A stretch of 64,000 bases of DNA from Crocodylus rhombifer. Lineage: Eukaryota; Chordata; Crocodylia; Crocodylidae. The position numbers and the translations under genes are program-made. Below the pieces are notes generated by a model. The model was not told the DNA's origin. It saw only the letters and a list, made by a program, of their open reading frames with translations, and made no database searches. The DNA lies in contig JAVSML010000039.1 in the NCBI GenBank assembly GCA_038503035.1, positions 372,001 to 436,000 on the forward strand, written 5' to 3'. How positions within the stretch are numbered: position 1 is the first letter of the stretch; each line of letters starts with the position of its first letter. Shown piece after piece: positions 12,141 through 23,302 of the stretch.

Positions 12141-13467
12141 TATTGACATTGTTACATGGCGTATTAAAAAAACAGGAAAAAGTTGCTTACAGTGGCCTAG
12201 GAGTTACAAATAGTTTGTTGTTCTCATGTATATATGACTATCAGTAAAACACTTCTGACTCACAGATGAGCTCAGTAGAGATGGCCATGACTGAAACCTC
12301 AGATCGGCCTCCACCTTTGAGTTTTGGAACAGTTTAGGTCTGGATCAGAACCTCATAGCTAGCCCCTTTAGCTATCCTAAGCCAAGTCTAAATCCCATGC
12401 CCGAACATCCTGGAACCTTGAAGTATTTATTCTGAAGTCTCATCAGAAATTTTCAGTTCTGTCACTTGGACAAAGTTGACATTAAAGGTCTGTAGATAAA
12501 CAAGACCTGGGTTTCTCTCAGGGGGTTTCCAGGCTGGTTTTTATATATAGTTTGCAAAAGAATCTCCTTTTGTTTCCCTGTGCTAATATTTGATTTAAAG
12601 AGAACCACAAGTTTCCTGGTATCTCTGGGCTGGGAGAGATTCAAAGATAGGTTTTGAAATGGTTGAAGCAATATATACCAAACTGATCACAGCCCTGGTA
12701 CTGCTTCCCTTTTAGAAATGCACTAGCCTTTTGAGTTTAGTTTGCACAGGCCACATCCATATGCTTCTACACTTGCATAGTCCAGGGGAATATTAGCTAT
12801 CTTTTTTTTGGTTACTCTGGCACATTTCTTGGGCACAGTATGTCTGTTACCCATTCACAGAAAGGAAATATGGGCCAGCTGTTGTTTCCAGAGGCAGGGC
12901 TGACTCCCCAAAACCCAGATTGTTTAAGTACACCCTATCCATACATAAGACTAAGCTTACAGGCAATCTGGTTTACAGTTCAACTCTATGCTCCATAAAG
13001 GTTTCCAACATCACTACTCTTTATGTAAGAGCATGAGGGATGTACAGACCCTTGGAAAACAGTTAAACCTCTACCTACCTTTCTCTGTCTTGATTTCTGA
13101 TCCCTTCTCCAGGGTATCCAGAATCCTCTCACTTCTTTGCCATTCAACCTTGCTTTCTCCTTTTAATCTCATTCCATTTTTCTATCATGGCTAGCAAGAG
13201 GCTGTATTTTCTTTATAAATTTTCATTCTCCTTTGATCAAGTGAGCCCATATCAGCTTTGTAAAAAATGCCCCTCCCCCCAACAAGTAATCTACAAGTTA
13301 GCCACTTGCCTATCTAGGACGTCTTCTTTTTCAAATGGTATTTTTATTTGAATAAAAGACTATCAAAGTGTAATGACCTTGCTAGTTCAGTTTCACAACA
13401 CTAAAACTCAAGTTAAAACACAGCAAAGTCTTCACAGATCAGCCTTGCAGTTAAAATGGAGCTTGTA
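12141..13467. other. Unique DNA, no gene seen
   Basis: No coding signal or recognised repeat. A C-rich run lies near 13270. Confidence 0.5.
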
Positions 13468-14625
13468 CAGGTTTCCCTCGAATTAAGCAGTAGATACATT
13501 CCCAAAAAACTGCATAAATTAAATTTGCATAAAGGGAACCCAGTTTATAATGTAACAAAGAGGGATATGTTCCCAGCAGTGAGGGAGGGAGGGAGTAAGG
13601 CTGGGGCCACTGAAGGGGCAGGGAGAGGGGTTCAGCGCAGCCCAGCGGCTGCAAGCAGGCAATGTTGGCCACTTCTGGGGCTGCAGTCACGGTGGCACTG
13701 GGCTCTTCCCAGCACTTGGGGAGGGCATCAACCTGCTCTTGTCTTGCTGCAGGCTGGAGCCAATGGCTGCTGCAGGTTGGGGCTGGCAGTGACACCAGGC
13801 TCTTCCCAGTGCTTGGGGCAGGTGGCAACCTGCAGTGGGATGACAGCAGGCAGGGGCCAGTGACTTTAGCAGGTTGGGGCTGGCAGCAGCACTGAGCTCT
13901 TCCTAGTGCTCAGTGGTGGCACTGGGAGGGCAGGTTGCGGGGGTGGGAGGGCTATGGCAAATTTTGGGGAGGCAGCAGCCCCCTCCCATCACCACAGTCC
14001 ACCCTGAGCACTGGGAAGAGCCCAGTGCTACTGCCAGCCCCAGCCTGCAATGGCTGCCACCCCCAGCCTTCTCTCATCCAGACTGTCACCCACCCTGAGC
14101 ACCATGAAGAGCCAGGTGCAGCCGCCAGCCCTAGCCTACAGCAGCTGCCAGCCCCACCCTGCAGTGGGATGAGAGCAGGCTGCCACCAGCACCAAGCATT
14201 GGCAACCTGATCTCATCCTGCATGCAGAACCCATGGGGTGCATATAGCAGCAAGAGATGCCCCCTTGGTCCTGCACCCCACATCCAATCACAGTTTCCTC
14301 TGCTTTGCTCCCTGCTGCAGCCCTGGGAATGACTAATGGGCTATGCCATGCCCTTCGCCCCACCGCTTTTCCTACAGACTTACCTCGTCACGCCCCAGGC
14401 CTCTGCTTCTCTCCACTCAGCTTAGCCCCTGCTGCAGCGGCCCTGGAAGCAGCCAGCACCACCTCCCTGCACCAGGGGCTGGGGTGAGTGAGGACAGGCG
14501 GAGCCACGGAGCTGATCATATAAGAGTGAATTTACCTCACATACAACAAATTTGGGGTATAAAAGGGGTCACTGCATAAGAGCAAATTCACATATATAGA
14601 ACCTGCATACATCAAGGGAAACCTG
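13468..14625. mobile_element. Tigger/pogo-like non-autonomous element with GC-rich palindromic core
   Basis: The left end CAGGTTTCCCT and the right end AGGGAAACCTG are perfect 11-bp inverted repeats flanked by TA on both sides (13466-13467, 14626-14627), the Tc1/mariner-pogo signature. The core (about 13610-14480) is GC-rich but poor in CpG. It contains a roughly 45-bp degenerate unit with TCTTCCCAGTGCT, repeated head-to-tail at about 13700, 13775 and 13870 and then inverted at about 14000-14140, so the middle is an imperfect palindrome. No transposase domain is visible. The many open frames come from the GC-rich composition. Confidence 0.8.
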
Positions 14626-15373
14626 TACTTTAGTACAAATATGCACAGATGATTCATAATAGCAATAGAATATGTAGGTGGTAAATATATTTCCCAAATC
14701 ATCATATCATAGACGTTCATCAGATAATGTCATTGGTGCCTAGACAACATCAAGAATGGTCTTTAGGACATTTGCTAATGTAGTTAGGCTAATAGAATCA
14801 AATTGGTGTGTGTGATTGAGTGAAATATCCTAACACTTGGCTGCTTCCTCTTAATATGCATAGGAATGCCATTTAGTCATGATAAATATTGAGCTATAAA
14901 CCGCTTCAGAGTTCAAGAGATATTTCTTGGTTTCAGAATGTTTCTCTGATGTTACAGCAGTGTTCCTTGGGACTTATTACACATTGCTGTTTCTTTTAAT
15001 CTAGTATACTTAGTTTCAATGTCAATTTTAGGTCATCCCCCTGGAACTACATGAAAAACCAAGTCTTGATCATTACCCACTTTTATGGAAATTCAGTGTG
15101 AGCAATTACAAGCTGAACCCTGACAAGGTCACATTTATAAACAAGAGCAAATATGAGAGCTTATTGAGAGTGACTGCTCACTGAACAGCACAAGCAAAAC
15201 AAAATGCAAATATGCTCACTTGGCTGCAGCACGCATTGTACTTGCTGATTTGATGCAATATGACTTGAACTGCTGTATTCCTTCTATATGCAATCCTCTA
15301 GTGAGCATTGCTAAGTACTGAGAGGTTACACCACTGCCAGTGTATTTACTTAGTCAGGAAGGGCCTAACCACG
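14626..15373. other. Unique AT-rich DNA, no gene seen
   Basis: No recognised feature. Confidence 0.5.
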
Positions 15374-16443
15374 GTACTAGTGGACTTTCGGAAGGCCTTT
15401 AACACTGTCTCTCACCCTGTTCTCATTAAAAAACTGGGAGACTGTGGTGTCGACACCCACACAGTCAATTGGGTTGCCAACTGGCTGGAGGGCCGCACCC
15501 AGAGAGGGGTGGTGGATGGGTCATTTTCGACCTGGAGGGACGTGGGCAGTGGGGTTCCGCAGGGCTCGGTCCTTGGGCCCGCACTGTTCAACATCTTCAT
15601 CAGTGATTTGGATGAGGGGGTAAATAGCACCCTGTTCAAATTTGCTGATGACACTAAGATGTGGGGGGATATGGGCATGCAAGAAGGAAGGAATAGGCTA
15701 CAATCGGACCTAGACAGGTTACAGGGGTGGGCGGATAAGAATAGAATGGGATTCAACACTGACAAGTGCAAGGTGATGCACCTGGGGAGGAAGAACCAGC
15801 AGCATACCTATAGGTTGGGGAACTCCCTTCTCATCAGTAGAGAGGCAGAAAAGGATCTTGGGGTCATCATTGACTCCAAGATGAACATGGACCGGCAGTG
15901 TGGGGAGGCAGTTAGGAAGACCAACCGCACCTTGTCATGCATCCACAGATGCATCTCGAGCAGGTCCAAAGAGGTGATCCTCCCCCTCTATGCGGCACTG
16001 GTCAGGCCGCAGTTGGAGTACTGCGTCCAGTTCTGGGCGCCGCACTTCAGGAGGGATGTCGACAGCATGGAGAGGGTCCAGAGGAGGCCACTCGTATGAT
16101 CAGGGGACAACAGGGCAGGCCCTATGAGGACAGGCTACAGGACCTGAACCTGTTCAGCCTCCAAAAGAGAAGGCTGAGGGGGGATCTTGTGGCCTGTTAT
16201 AAACTAGTCAGAGGGGATCAGCAGGCACTGGGGGAGTCCCTGTTCCCCCGAGCATTACCAGGAGTGACTAGAAATAACGGGCACAAGCTGGCAGAGGGTA
16301 AATTCAGATTAGACATCAGGAGGCGCTACTTCACTGTCAGGGCGGCTAGGATCTGGAACCAACTTGCAGGAGAAGTGGTGCTGGCTCCTACCCTGGGGGT
16401 CTTTAAGACAAGGATAGACAATCACCTTGCTGGGGTCATTTGA
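15374..16443 (+). pseudogene. CR1 ORF2 (reverse transcriptase) fragment, frameshifted
   Basis: The first frame (to 16099) contains RT motif A, GSGVPQGSVLGPALFNIFI (template/primer region), FADDTKMWGD (catalytic F-A-D-D) and DKCKVMHLG. Compared with the 54.9-kb copy, one G is missing at about 16088 (AGGAGGCC versus AGGAGGGCC). This shifts the remainder (ATRMIRGQQGRPYEDRL to the end, about 16095-16443) into another frame. The catalytic aspartates survive but the N-terminal half of ORF2 is absent, so no active enzyme can be made. The ATG at 15308 lies in flanking DNA and is not a CR1 start. Confidence 0.92.
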
Positions 16444-16527
16444 CCCCAGTACTCTTTCCTGCCATGGCAGGGGGTCGGACTTGATGGTCCCTTCTGACCT
16501 TACCACTTATGAAACTATGAAACTATA
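15374..16527 (+). mobile_element. CR1 LINE, 5'-truncated within the RT domain
   Basis: The copy begins inside RT motif A (VDFRKAFNTVSHPVL) and runs to an ACTATGAAACTATA tail at about 16510-16527. It is closely similar to the copy at 54200-55370, so the two belong to one relatively young subfamily. CR1 elements characteristically insert with 5' truncation and an intact 3' end, as here. No target duplication was detected. Confidence 0.95.
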
Positions 16528-17027
16528 TTTTCAAGCTGCAAACATGGTCAACATGGTCTTAGGGCTGGCGATGGATTTTCCCTTTCCTTAATGGGAAGTG
16601 TTAAAAATGCAAATGTTTACATTTCAAATGAAATAATTCTTTGAATAGTGAAATCTCATTTCACTTTTAACCATATTTTGCATCTTAGTGGTTAGGGCAC
16701 TGCTTTAGGACTGTATATGCTTTGTACATTATACAGAAATAACCCTAGTTCAGAAACTAAGCCTTCCCTCTCCAATCCTAACTTAGAAATAGTAAGCTAT
16801 TACTATTCAATTACAATACTTAATTGAGGTAGGTAGTGGAAAGATATATCAGGATCCTCATTTAAATGAAATCAGAACTATTCAGTTATGTATTACAGGC
16901 ACTGTTAAATTAACAATTTATATTGAGCACTTAGGCTAAGTGCAAGTATTCATGGGGGGTTGGAGGAGGTTAGGTCCGGTTAAAATGGCTATCTGACCTA
17001 ACATAGTTTACCCCTCATGCAGTCCTC
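16528..17027. other. Unique DNA, no gene seen
   Basis: A tRNA-like A-box word (AGTGGTTAGGGCACTG) occurs near 16690 and may be a decayed MIR or other SINE head. Nothing else was recognised. Confidence 0.4.
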
Positions 17028-17092
17028 TTCATAGATTTCATAGATTTCATAGATAACACTTCATAGATTTCATAGATTTCATAGACATTAGG
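17028..17092 (-). repeat. CR1 tail microsatellite, TTTCATAGA units
   Basis: About six imperfect 9-bp units of TTTCATAGA (as read on the plus strand). They are the expanded 3' terminal repeat of the minus-strand CR1 that follows. Expanded tails of this kind are the normal CR1 3' terminus. Confidence 0.9.
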
Positions 17093-17838
17093 GCTGGAAG
17101 GGACCTCGGAAGATCATTGAGTCCAGCCCCCTGCCAAAGGGGCAGGGAGACAGCTGAGGTCATAGGATCCCAGCAAGATAAGCATCCACATTTCTCGTGA
17201 AGGTGTTCAATGTAGGTGCTTGAACCACCTCCGATGGCAAGCTATTCCAGACCTTGGGGGCTCGGACAGTAAAGAAATTCTTCCTCATGTCCAGCCTGAA
17301 ACTGCCTTGCAGGAGTTTATAACCATACGAACTTGTCATCCCTTGGGGAGCCCTGGTGAACAATCGTTCCCCCAGATCCTGGTGGTCACCCCGATAAACT
17401 TATAGGTGGCCATCAGATCACCCCTGAGCCTGCGCTTTTCCAGGCTAAAGAGCCCCATGCCTCTCAGCCTGTCATCGTAAGGTCTCTTTTCCTGACCTCG
17501 ATCATGGGCGTGGCTCTTCTTTGGACTCTCTCAAGCTTCTCCACACCCTTTTTGAATTGTGGAACCCAAAACTGGATGCAGTACTCCAGCTGCGGCCTCA
17601 CCAAGGCCAAGTACAAGGGGAGAATGACATCCCGGGATTTGCTTAAGAAGCATCTATGGATGCAAGCCAGCATTTTGGTCACTTTACTAGCCGCAGCATC
17701 ACATTGAAGGTTCATGTTCATCTTGTGGTGAATCATGACCCCCAAGTCCTTTTCATCCTTAGTGCTAGCCAGCATAGCACTGCCGAGCCTATAAGGATGC
17801 TACAGGTTTTTCCTCCCAAGATGGAGAACCTTGCATAA
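17093..17838 (-). mobile_element. CR1 LINE 3' portion with broken ORF2
   Basis: Minus-strand frames 17775-17464 and 17363-17160 read, in order, [33 protein letters not shown] and RVQRRATPM, then [37 protein letters not shown] and the ORF2 C-terminus. They are separated by a frame break in the 17370-17460 stretch. It starts (5' end) downstream of FADD. Close relative of the copy at 11460. Confidence 0.92.
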
Positions 17839-17921
17839 CTATCTGGTTAACTACTTAGTCTCAGTGATTGGAAATCAATCCAAACTCATAACTTTAATGA
17901 AATTCTGCACACATAAACTGA

Positions 17922-18322
17922 TCTAGAATCATGGAGTCATAGAAAATAATGGTTAGAAGGAATTTCAGGATGTTATCTAGTCTGACCCCAAGCTCAAACC
18001 AGGACCATTCCCAACTGCATCAGCCCGGTGAAGGCTTTGTCTATCCAGGTCTTCAAAACCTCCAAGCATGGAGATTCCATGACATCTCTGGGTAGCCTGT
18101 TCCAGTGCTTTATGACCCTCCATGTGAGAAAGTTTTCCCTATTATCTAGCCTAAACTTTCCTTGCTGCAACTTGAGACCATTGCTTTTTGTTCTGTCATC
18201 TGCCACCACTGAAAACAGTGTAGCTCTATCTTCTTTGGAATCACCCTTCAGGTAATTGAAGGCTGCTATTTAATCTCCCATTGGCCTTCTTTTTTCCAGA
18301 ATAAATAAACCTAGTTCCAGGG
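17922..18322 (-). mobile_element. CR1 LINE 3' end (older subfamily)
   Basis: The minus strand matches the 8219-8716 copy: a 72-codon frame (18209-17994) with RTKSNGLKLQQGKFRLDNRENFLT and LEVLKTWIDKAFTGL, then the 3' UTR and a degraded TCATAGA tail near 17925-17945. It lies only about 85 bp from the preceding CR1 and is in the same orientation but another subfamily, so it is an independent insertion. Confidence 0.88.
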
Positions 18323-18329
18323 GTCAAAA

Positions 18330-18455
18330 CCCTACCCTGTGCTGCTGCCTTGCAGCATGGAGAACAATTCAGTGTATAGTATGTGGTACTGCAGAGATGT
18401 CTTCAGCACCACATACCACACAGCCATGCTTGCCTGGATGTGGCCCATAATTATT
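18330..18455 (-). mobile_element. MITE family A, solitary end (copy 2)
   Basis: Reverse-complement of the left end of the element at 33649: shared words include GGCAACCACATACC-like CACCACATACCACAC, CATGGAGAAC and CTGGATG. Only the terminal ~125 bp is present. A partial palindrome GTATGTGGTACTGC...GCACCACATAC sits inside. No coding capacity. Confidence 0.6.
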
Positions 18456-19101
18456 AAATTGGTTAAAGCCACAACAAATCTAAAAAAAGAAATCTTCATA
18501 TCATCTGAGATTTTACCACATTGAAAAGCTTTCTACATGATCTTATATAGTTGGCTTAGTAGCATTTCACATAAAGTATAGTGCAATTAAACCTGACAGA
18601 ACCAGACCCAAGACTATTCCAATGAATTACAGGTTTTCAAATATTCTAAAAATCTCATGCGTAAATTTAGAACAAAATTGCTGGAGATCTATAGTGTGTC
18701 ATCATCAATATTAGCCGTGATTTTGGGTGCTATAATAAAAGGACCCGCAAGTCTCCCCAGAGCTATCTGAGAGATTCTTTAGAGATGTTATAGAAAGCTG
18801 CTCTATGAACAGAATTCTTTATTTTTTCTCTTTGCTTCTCTTAGTCTTTATTTTATGTTCCTGGGTAGTTATTTCTGACCTTTTTGCAATAAAGTGGTAA
18901 TAAAGCTAATAAAATCAAGGGAATTGTAAAAACAAAATAATAAAAATAAAGTAAAAGACTGTTGTGATAATGAAAGGAAGCTACCAAAAAATCCTTTTGT
19001 GCAGCATATTGAAAGGGAGACGCCAAGTGTAAGTCAAGAAATTAATGCATTTTGACCAGTGGAATCTGCTAGATAAGATTCAAAAGGCTATTGACATTCA
19101 C
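18456..19101. other. Unique AT-rich DNA, no gene seen
   Basis: No recognised feature. Confidence 0.5.
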
Positions 19102-19241
19102 TGAGCCATGTTGCATTTAACCCAGCCAAACTCTTACAGTCAGACTTGGGTCTAAGTAGCTGGAATAATTAAAATCATCTGACCACGAGTTCATTCATGA
19201 AATTCAGGTTAATTTAATTTGGACTGGAAAGCAAATGATTT
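19102..19241 (+). repeat. 140-bp direct duplication, copy 1 (probable source)
   Basis: Identical to 22932-23071 except for one base (C at 19186, T at 23016). The match starts and stops sharply. This copy lies in ordinary unique DNA, whereas copy 2 interrupts a hAT transposon, so this one is the likely template. No ORF, poly-A or TIR is associated with it. Confidence 0.95.
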
Positions 19242-19863
19242 GTAAGCTTTGCAGAGGTGACAAGTGCTAAGTTTGTTTTATTGAGTTAATAAGAATACCC
19301 AAGCACACAAAAAAATTTCACATTTTTTTCATTATTATTAGTATTTTCCCCTCTGTGCAGTGAGTGTGCAGCACAGATCCAACTCAGATCCGACTGTTGG
19401 CAGAAGGCAGTCCTGAGAGTTGAATTGATGCGTACCTGCATGATACAGATGGTACACTGAAGCTTCAGGCAAGTTTGGCAGATGTCTGCTAGCATTTGGT
19501 GCATGATTGTGTACATGGCTTCATTGATAACACCTCCAAGGCACATCCATTCTGCAGATAACAGACGGTCTCCTTTTTATAGCCAGCTATGCTCAAAGTT
19601 TTAGAAACTAAATTACAAAGGAAAAAACCCCACCAAGCTTTGTAAGATAAAACAGGTCACTGGCCCTGGTAATGAATTCAGCACAGTGTTGTGGGTTCAG
19701 TGAGTCAGGAGACACTTTGACAAAGAGGAGGTTTCTTTATTCATACCAATAGCACCCAGACAGCCATGAGACTTCTCCTTCAGCTTTCTCTCAAACTCTG
19801 CCTATTCCTAGCTATGTAACAGCGATATCCTGGAGAAGACCTGAGTGACAGCCTGAAACCTTA
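19242..19863. other. Unique DNA, no gene seen
   Basis: A minus-strand frame at 19546-19286 (86 codons) has several Cys and His residues but no recognisable family motif and no splice or promoter context. I do not call it a gene. Confidence 0.45.
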
Positions 19864-20365
19864 AGGGTGCTGACAAGTCCCCCACTGTAACTCATGGCAC
19901 TTCACAGGAAGCACCATGAGTTACAAAGTTCCTCCCAACCCAACAGGCATTGGCTGTTGGATCCGGGAGTTTTGGGGGATGGGTTGGGGATCAAGATCCA
20001 GTTTGGAGCAGCTGCATTTCTGCATCTGCTCTCCCCTAGAGCTCCAACCTTTCCAACCCCCGCTAGAGCTCCAACCTTCCCAGCTCCGGTACTGTCTTCA
20101 GAATGGGAGCGGGAGAAAGGAGTAGTGGGAGCTTGGTCTGGAGTTTGCGCTGGAGGATGGAGTGGCTGGATTGGAGCTCACCAACTCAGAGGGGCTCCAA
20201 TCCACCTGTCCCACCCTCCAGCTCAGGCTGGACAAACCCCAGACAGAATTCCCTTCCCTCCCTTTTCCCACTCCCATTCTGAAGACAGCACCAGAAGCTG
20301 GTGAATGGCTGTAGAGGGCTTCAGGGCCTGATCATGTGACAAACTGACACTTCTGTCAGTGCCCT
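19864..20365. mobile_element. TIR element of unknown superfamily with internal palindrome
   Basis: The left end AGGGTGCTGACAAGT and the right end (reverse-complemented) AGGGCACTGACAGAAGT are imperfect inverted repeats. The flanking trinucleotides are TTA on the left and AAA on the right; a 3-bp TTA/TAA flank would suggest PIF/Harbinger, but the match is not clean. Inside is a perfect 11-bp stem GTAACTCATGG / CCATGAGTTAC (19887-19897 and 19914-19924). The open frames inside are low-information and Pro/Ser rich. Confidence 0.55.
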
Positions 20366-20968
20366 AAAGGAATAGAATCATCATACGGTACAATCCATTC
20401 TCATCTTAAGGAGCAGTTACAAGCATATGGATCTGAGCCGTGCTTTAAAAAAACACTCATAGCCATGTGTTTGTCATGCATTGATATTTTTCCTCTGAGT
20501 ACATTACTGCCACATTCTCTGTTTCCACTTTCACATTGCCATGTGTCCATGAAGTGTTTGTCTTTGACATGGTAGTTGAAATCTACTCTTCTGCCTTTTT
20601 GGGCTAGATAGTCAATTATGTTAATAGCTTCTCTGCCTACTAATGAAACAGAGGAGGATGAGCATCTACTGGCAACTTTTCTTTCAAATGAAAACCTTCA
20701 GCAAAGTCCTCTCATTTCTAATATGAAAATCTTCAGCAAAGCCCTCTCATTTCTAATATGATTTAAGTCACTATAATAATCCTGACTGGAGCAAAATAAG
20801 GTTTGGGCTCTATACCCTTTCTCCTGCTATTATACTTCCAGTTACTAATCCATGATGGCTTTGAGTTTTTTTGTGCGTTACCTTTACCTTGTAATTGATC
20901 TGAATCTGAACACAGCAGCCCTTTTTCAGAATTGCTGCAAGCTCTCGTGAGGAGATATGTACACAGTG
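20366..20968. other. Unique DNA with a short tandem duplication
   Basis: No gene seen. The only structure is the 35-bp tandem repeat listed separately. Confidence 0.5.
20691..20760 (+). repeat. Two-copy 35-bp tandem duplication
   Basis: Units at 20691-20725 and 20726-20760 differ at two positions by eye (ACCTTC/ATCTTC and AGTCCT/AGCCCT). They contain CTCTCATTTCTAATATG. Consistent with a simple replication-slippage or repair duplication. Confidence 0.95.
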
Positions 20969-21358
20969 GGCGTGTCTACACACGTGCATTTAATGCACAT
21001 TAGCCTGACTTAAGGGCATAAGTCTACATGTGCATACCCTTAATGTACCTTAGAAATGGCAATTGAAGTCTATTTGAGCCTAAAGTTGATACTCGCATAA
21101 GTCATAATACCCCTTCCCAGCATAAAATATCTGTCAAACTTATGTGGAAATAGCTAAATTGTATGAGCAAACATATAGATGTTAATGAAGTTTGTATCCT
21201 TTGACTTGGGATTAACTTTGGTACTAAGTAGGTCCGCCCACGTATGTTAATGTGTACTAGCATATGCATGTGTATATGAGTATATGTATATGCCTTAATG
21301 CGCATTAAGTTAATGCGCATTACATTTAGGCATCTGTAAAAGCATGTGTAGAAATGCT
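20969..21358. mobile_element. TIR MITE with TCTACACA termini
   Basis: The left end GGCGTGTCTACACACGTGC and the right end (reverse-complemented) AGCATTTCTACACATGC are imperfect inverted repeats. Both are followed internally by TTAATGCNCATTA-type words in inverted orientation. A CAGTG pentamer flanks both sides (20964-20968 and 21359-21363). No transposase. The terminus resembles that of the 5506 element, so the two may be related. Family assignment would need a repeat library. Confidence 0.65.
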
Positions 21359-21973
21359 CAGTGTGCTCTTTGAGGGATACTTTACTTTAGTTATTTTGCA
21401 TTTACTATTTTTGTATTTGTTTTCTGGGACCATTCTAGCAGTTGTGTTTTATGGAAATTTGCAAAGGTAATTTCCGAGGTATATGTGCATGTTACATTCT
21501 TGGAACCCAGGTATTAAACATTCACATTTTGCCACTGAAATGTTTAAATTACCCACTCAAGGGAGAAAAAAAACACCTGACCACTGACAACTGAGCAGCA
21601 CAGTTATGGTTAGACATGATCATTTCTTAGGATAAAACACAAAATCAGAAAAAAACCCCCACAGCAACAACCACAACAAAACATTAAGTTAGCTGAATTC
21701 TAATACATTCATATAATACATAAATGTAAATTCAAATTGCCTGAGGATATTTTGCAAGGAGGAAAGAATAAGCAAATGCTCTAATGTATTACTTCCTGTA
21801 AATGATTTTCTTCCCCCGAATGTTGATATAAGCTTTTACCATCCTCAGTTCCCCCAAATGCCAAATGCTTTATAATCCTTTTCAAGGAAATGTGCTCTGT
21901 AACATTTAAAATGGGTTTGTTAGAAATGGGATGTATTGTTAATATGCAAGCTGTAAGGAAAGTTTGGGGGAGC
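21359..21973. other. Unique AT-rich DNA, no gene seen
   Basis: No recognised feature up to the target-site duplication of the following hAT element. Confidence 0.5.
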
Positions 21974-22931
21974 ATCTAAACCAGAGGTCAGCAACCCCCA
22001 GCACGTGTGCCGAGCACAGCACATGAGGCCATTCTGCTTGACATGCCACTGCCAGTCTGGGCTCTAGGTAACTGCTTCCAGCCACGAAACCCAGGCTGCT
22101 CCCAGCAGGCAGCTGGGTGGCTGCAAGCCCTACTGCAAGCAGACCGGACTCTGTGGTTGGCAGCAGATATCCAGAGCCTGGGCCAGTTGCAGCCAGGAGG
22201 CATGTTAGCTCCATACTGGTGGGTGCACGTGTGCCTTGGAGCAGATGGTGGGGGAGGGGCCTGAGGCAGTGCAACCTTGGCTTCTCTGCTGCTGCTGGCA
22301 CAGAGCTGATGACTGGGCTTTGGAGCCCAGCGCAGCTGTTTGTAGCCATCCTGGCCTCTGGGCAGCAAGCAATGGGCAAGCTGCAAACAGCTGCACCAGG
22401 CTCCACAGCTCCGGCATCACCTCCATGCTGGCAGCCCCTGCACATGCACCTCAGAGCAGACAGCGAGAGGGTTGTGCTGCCTCAGGCCCTATCCCCACTG
22501 TCTGTTTCAAGGCCCGTGTGCACCCACTGGTATGGAGCTGATGCTGGAGCCCAGAGCAGCTGTTTGCAGCATCCTAGCTGCAGCCGGCCCAGGCTCTGGT
22601 AACTGCTGCCAACCACAGAGCCCAGGCTGCTTGCAGCAGGCCTTACAGCTGAGCCCGCCTGACTCCCACCCACTCCAAGCCCAGCCCTGGCCCAGCCCCA
22701 ACCAGGATGAGGCTAGTGCTGCCCCTTGCCAGGAGCACTGCACCTTTTGCAGGCTTAGCTGTTTGGGGTGGGTGGGTGGGTAGCTGGGCTGATGGGCGGG
22801 CTCTGGGCCAGGGCCTCAGCCAACTGCACTGCAGCCCAGGGGCTGGCTCTCCGGGGAAGCACAGGGGCTATGGCAGGACGAGGGCATTTTTGGGTCAGAC
22901 TTTGTCCAGTGGCCCAGCAGCCACCTATGTA

Positions 22932-23071
22932 TGAGCCATGTTGCATTTAACCCAGCCAAACTCTTACAGTCAGACTTGGGTCTAAGTAGCTGGAATAATT
23001 AAAATCATCTGACCATGAGTTCATTCATGAAATTCAGGTTAATTTAATTTGGACTGGAAAGCAAATGATTT
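22932..23071 (+). repeat. 140-bp direct duplication, copy 2, inside the hAT element
   Basis: 139/140 identical to 19102-19241 and in the same orientation. The flanks are unrelated: transposon sequence ending CCACCTATGTA on the left and a TG-rich tract beginning CATGCGCCC on the right. No duplicated target site and no poly-A were seen. Confidence 0.95.
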
Positions 23072-23094
23072 CATGCGCCCCTGCATCTGGTTCT

Positions 23095-23302
23095 GTGTGT
23101 TTGTCTGCCTCTGTCTGGTTCTGTGTGTCTGTGTGCGCACACATGTGTCTGGTTCTGGATGTGTGTGTGTATGTGTCTGTTCTGGGTGTGTTCCAGTTCT
23201 CTGTGTTTGTGCACGTGGTTCTCTGTGCATGTGTGTGTGTCTGGTTCTCTCTGCTCTCCTTTTTCTTTCTCTTTCTCTCTCTCTCTCTCCCCCCCCCCCC
23301 CA
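23095..23302 (+). repeat. Degenerate TG/CTGT tract, CT tract and C run
   Basis: A stretch rich in TCTGGTTCTGTGTGT-like words passes into (CT)n at about 23263-23288 and then a run of C. It lies immediately right of the 140-bp copy. The open frames through it (Cys/Val/Ser/Leu-rich) are simple-sequence artefacts. Confidence 0.9.

Noticed and set aside
17028..17092. Candidate CRISPR-like regular repeat array
   Set aside because: The 9-bp units are contiguous without spacers and form the tail of a CR1; the genome is vertebrate.
19286..19546. 86-codon minus-strand frame with several Cys/His
   Set aside because: No recognised family spacing, no upstream or splice context; could not be supported as a gene.
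19700..19860. Possible LTR-like start (TGTGGGTTCAGTGAG...TTTATTCATACC)
   Set aside because: No matching second LTR, primer-binding site, polypurine tract or gag/pol sequence in the window.
22117..22602. 161-codon frame and several overlapping ones
   Set aside because: GC-rich palindromic core of a hAT element; frames are mirrored on the other strand because of the hairpin.
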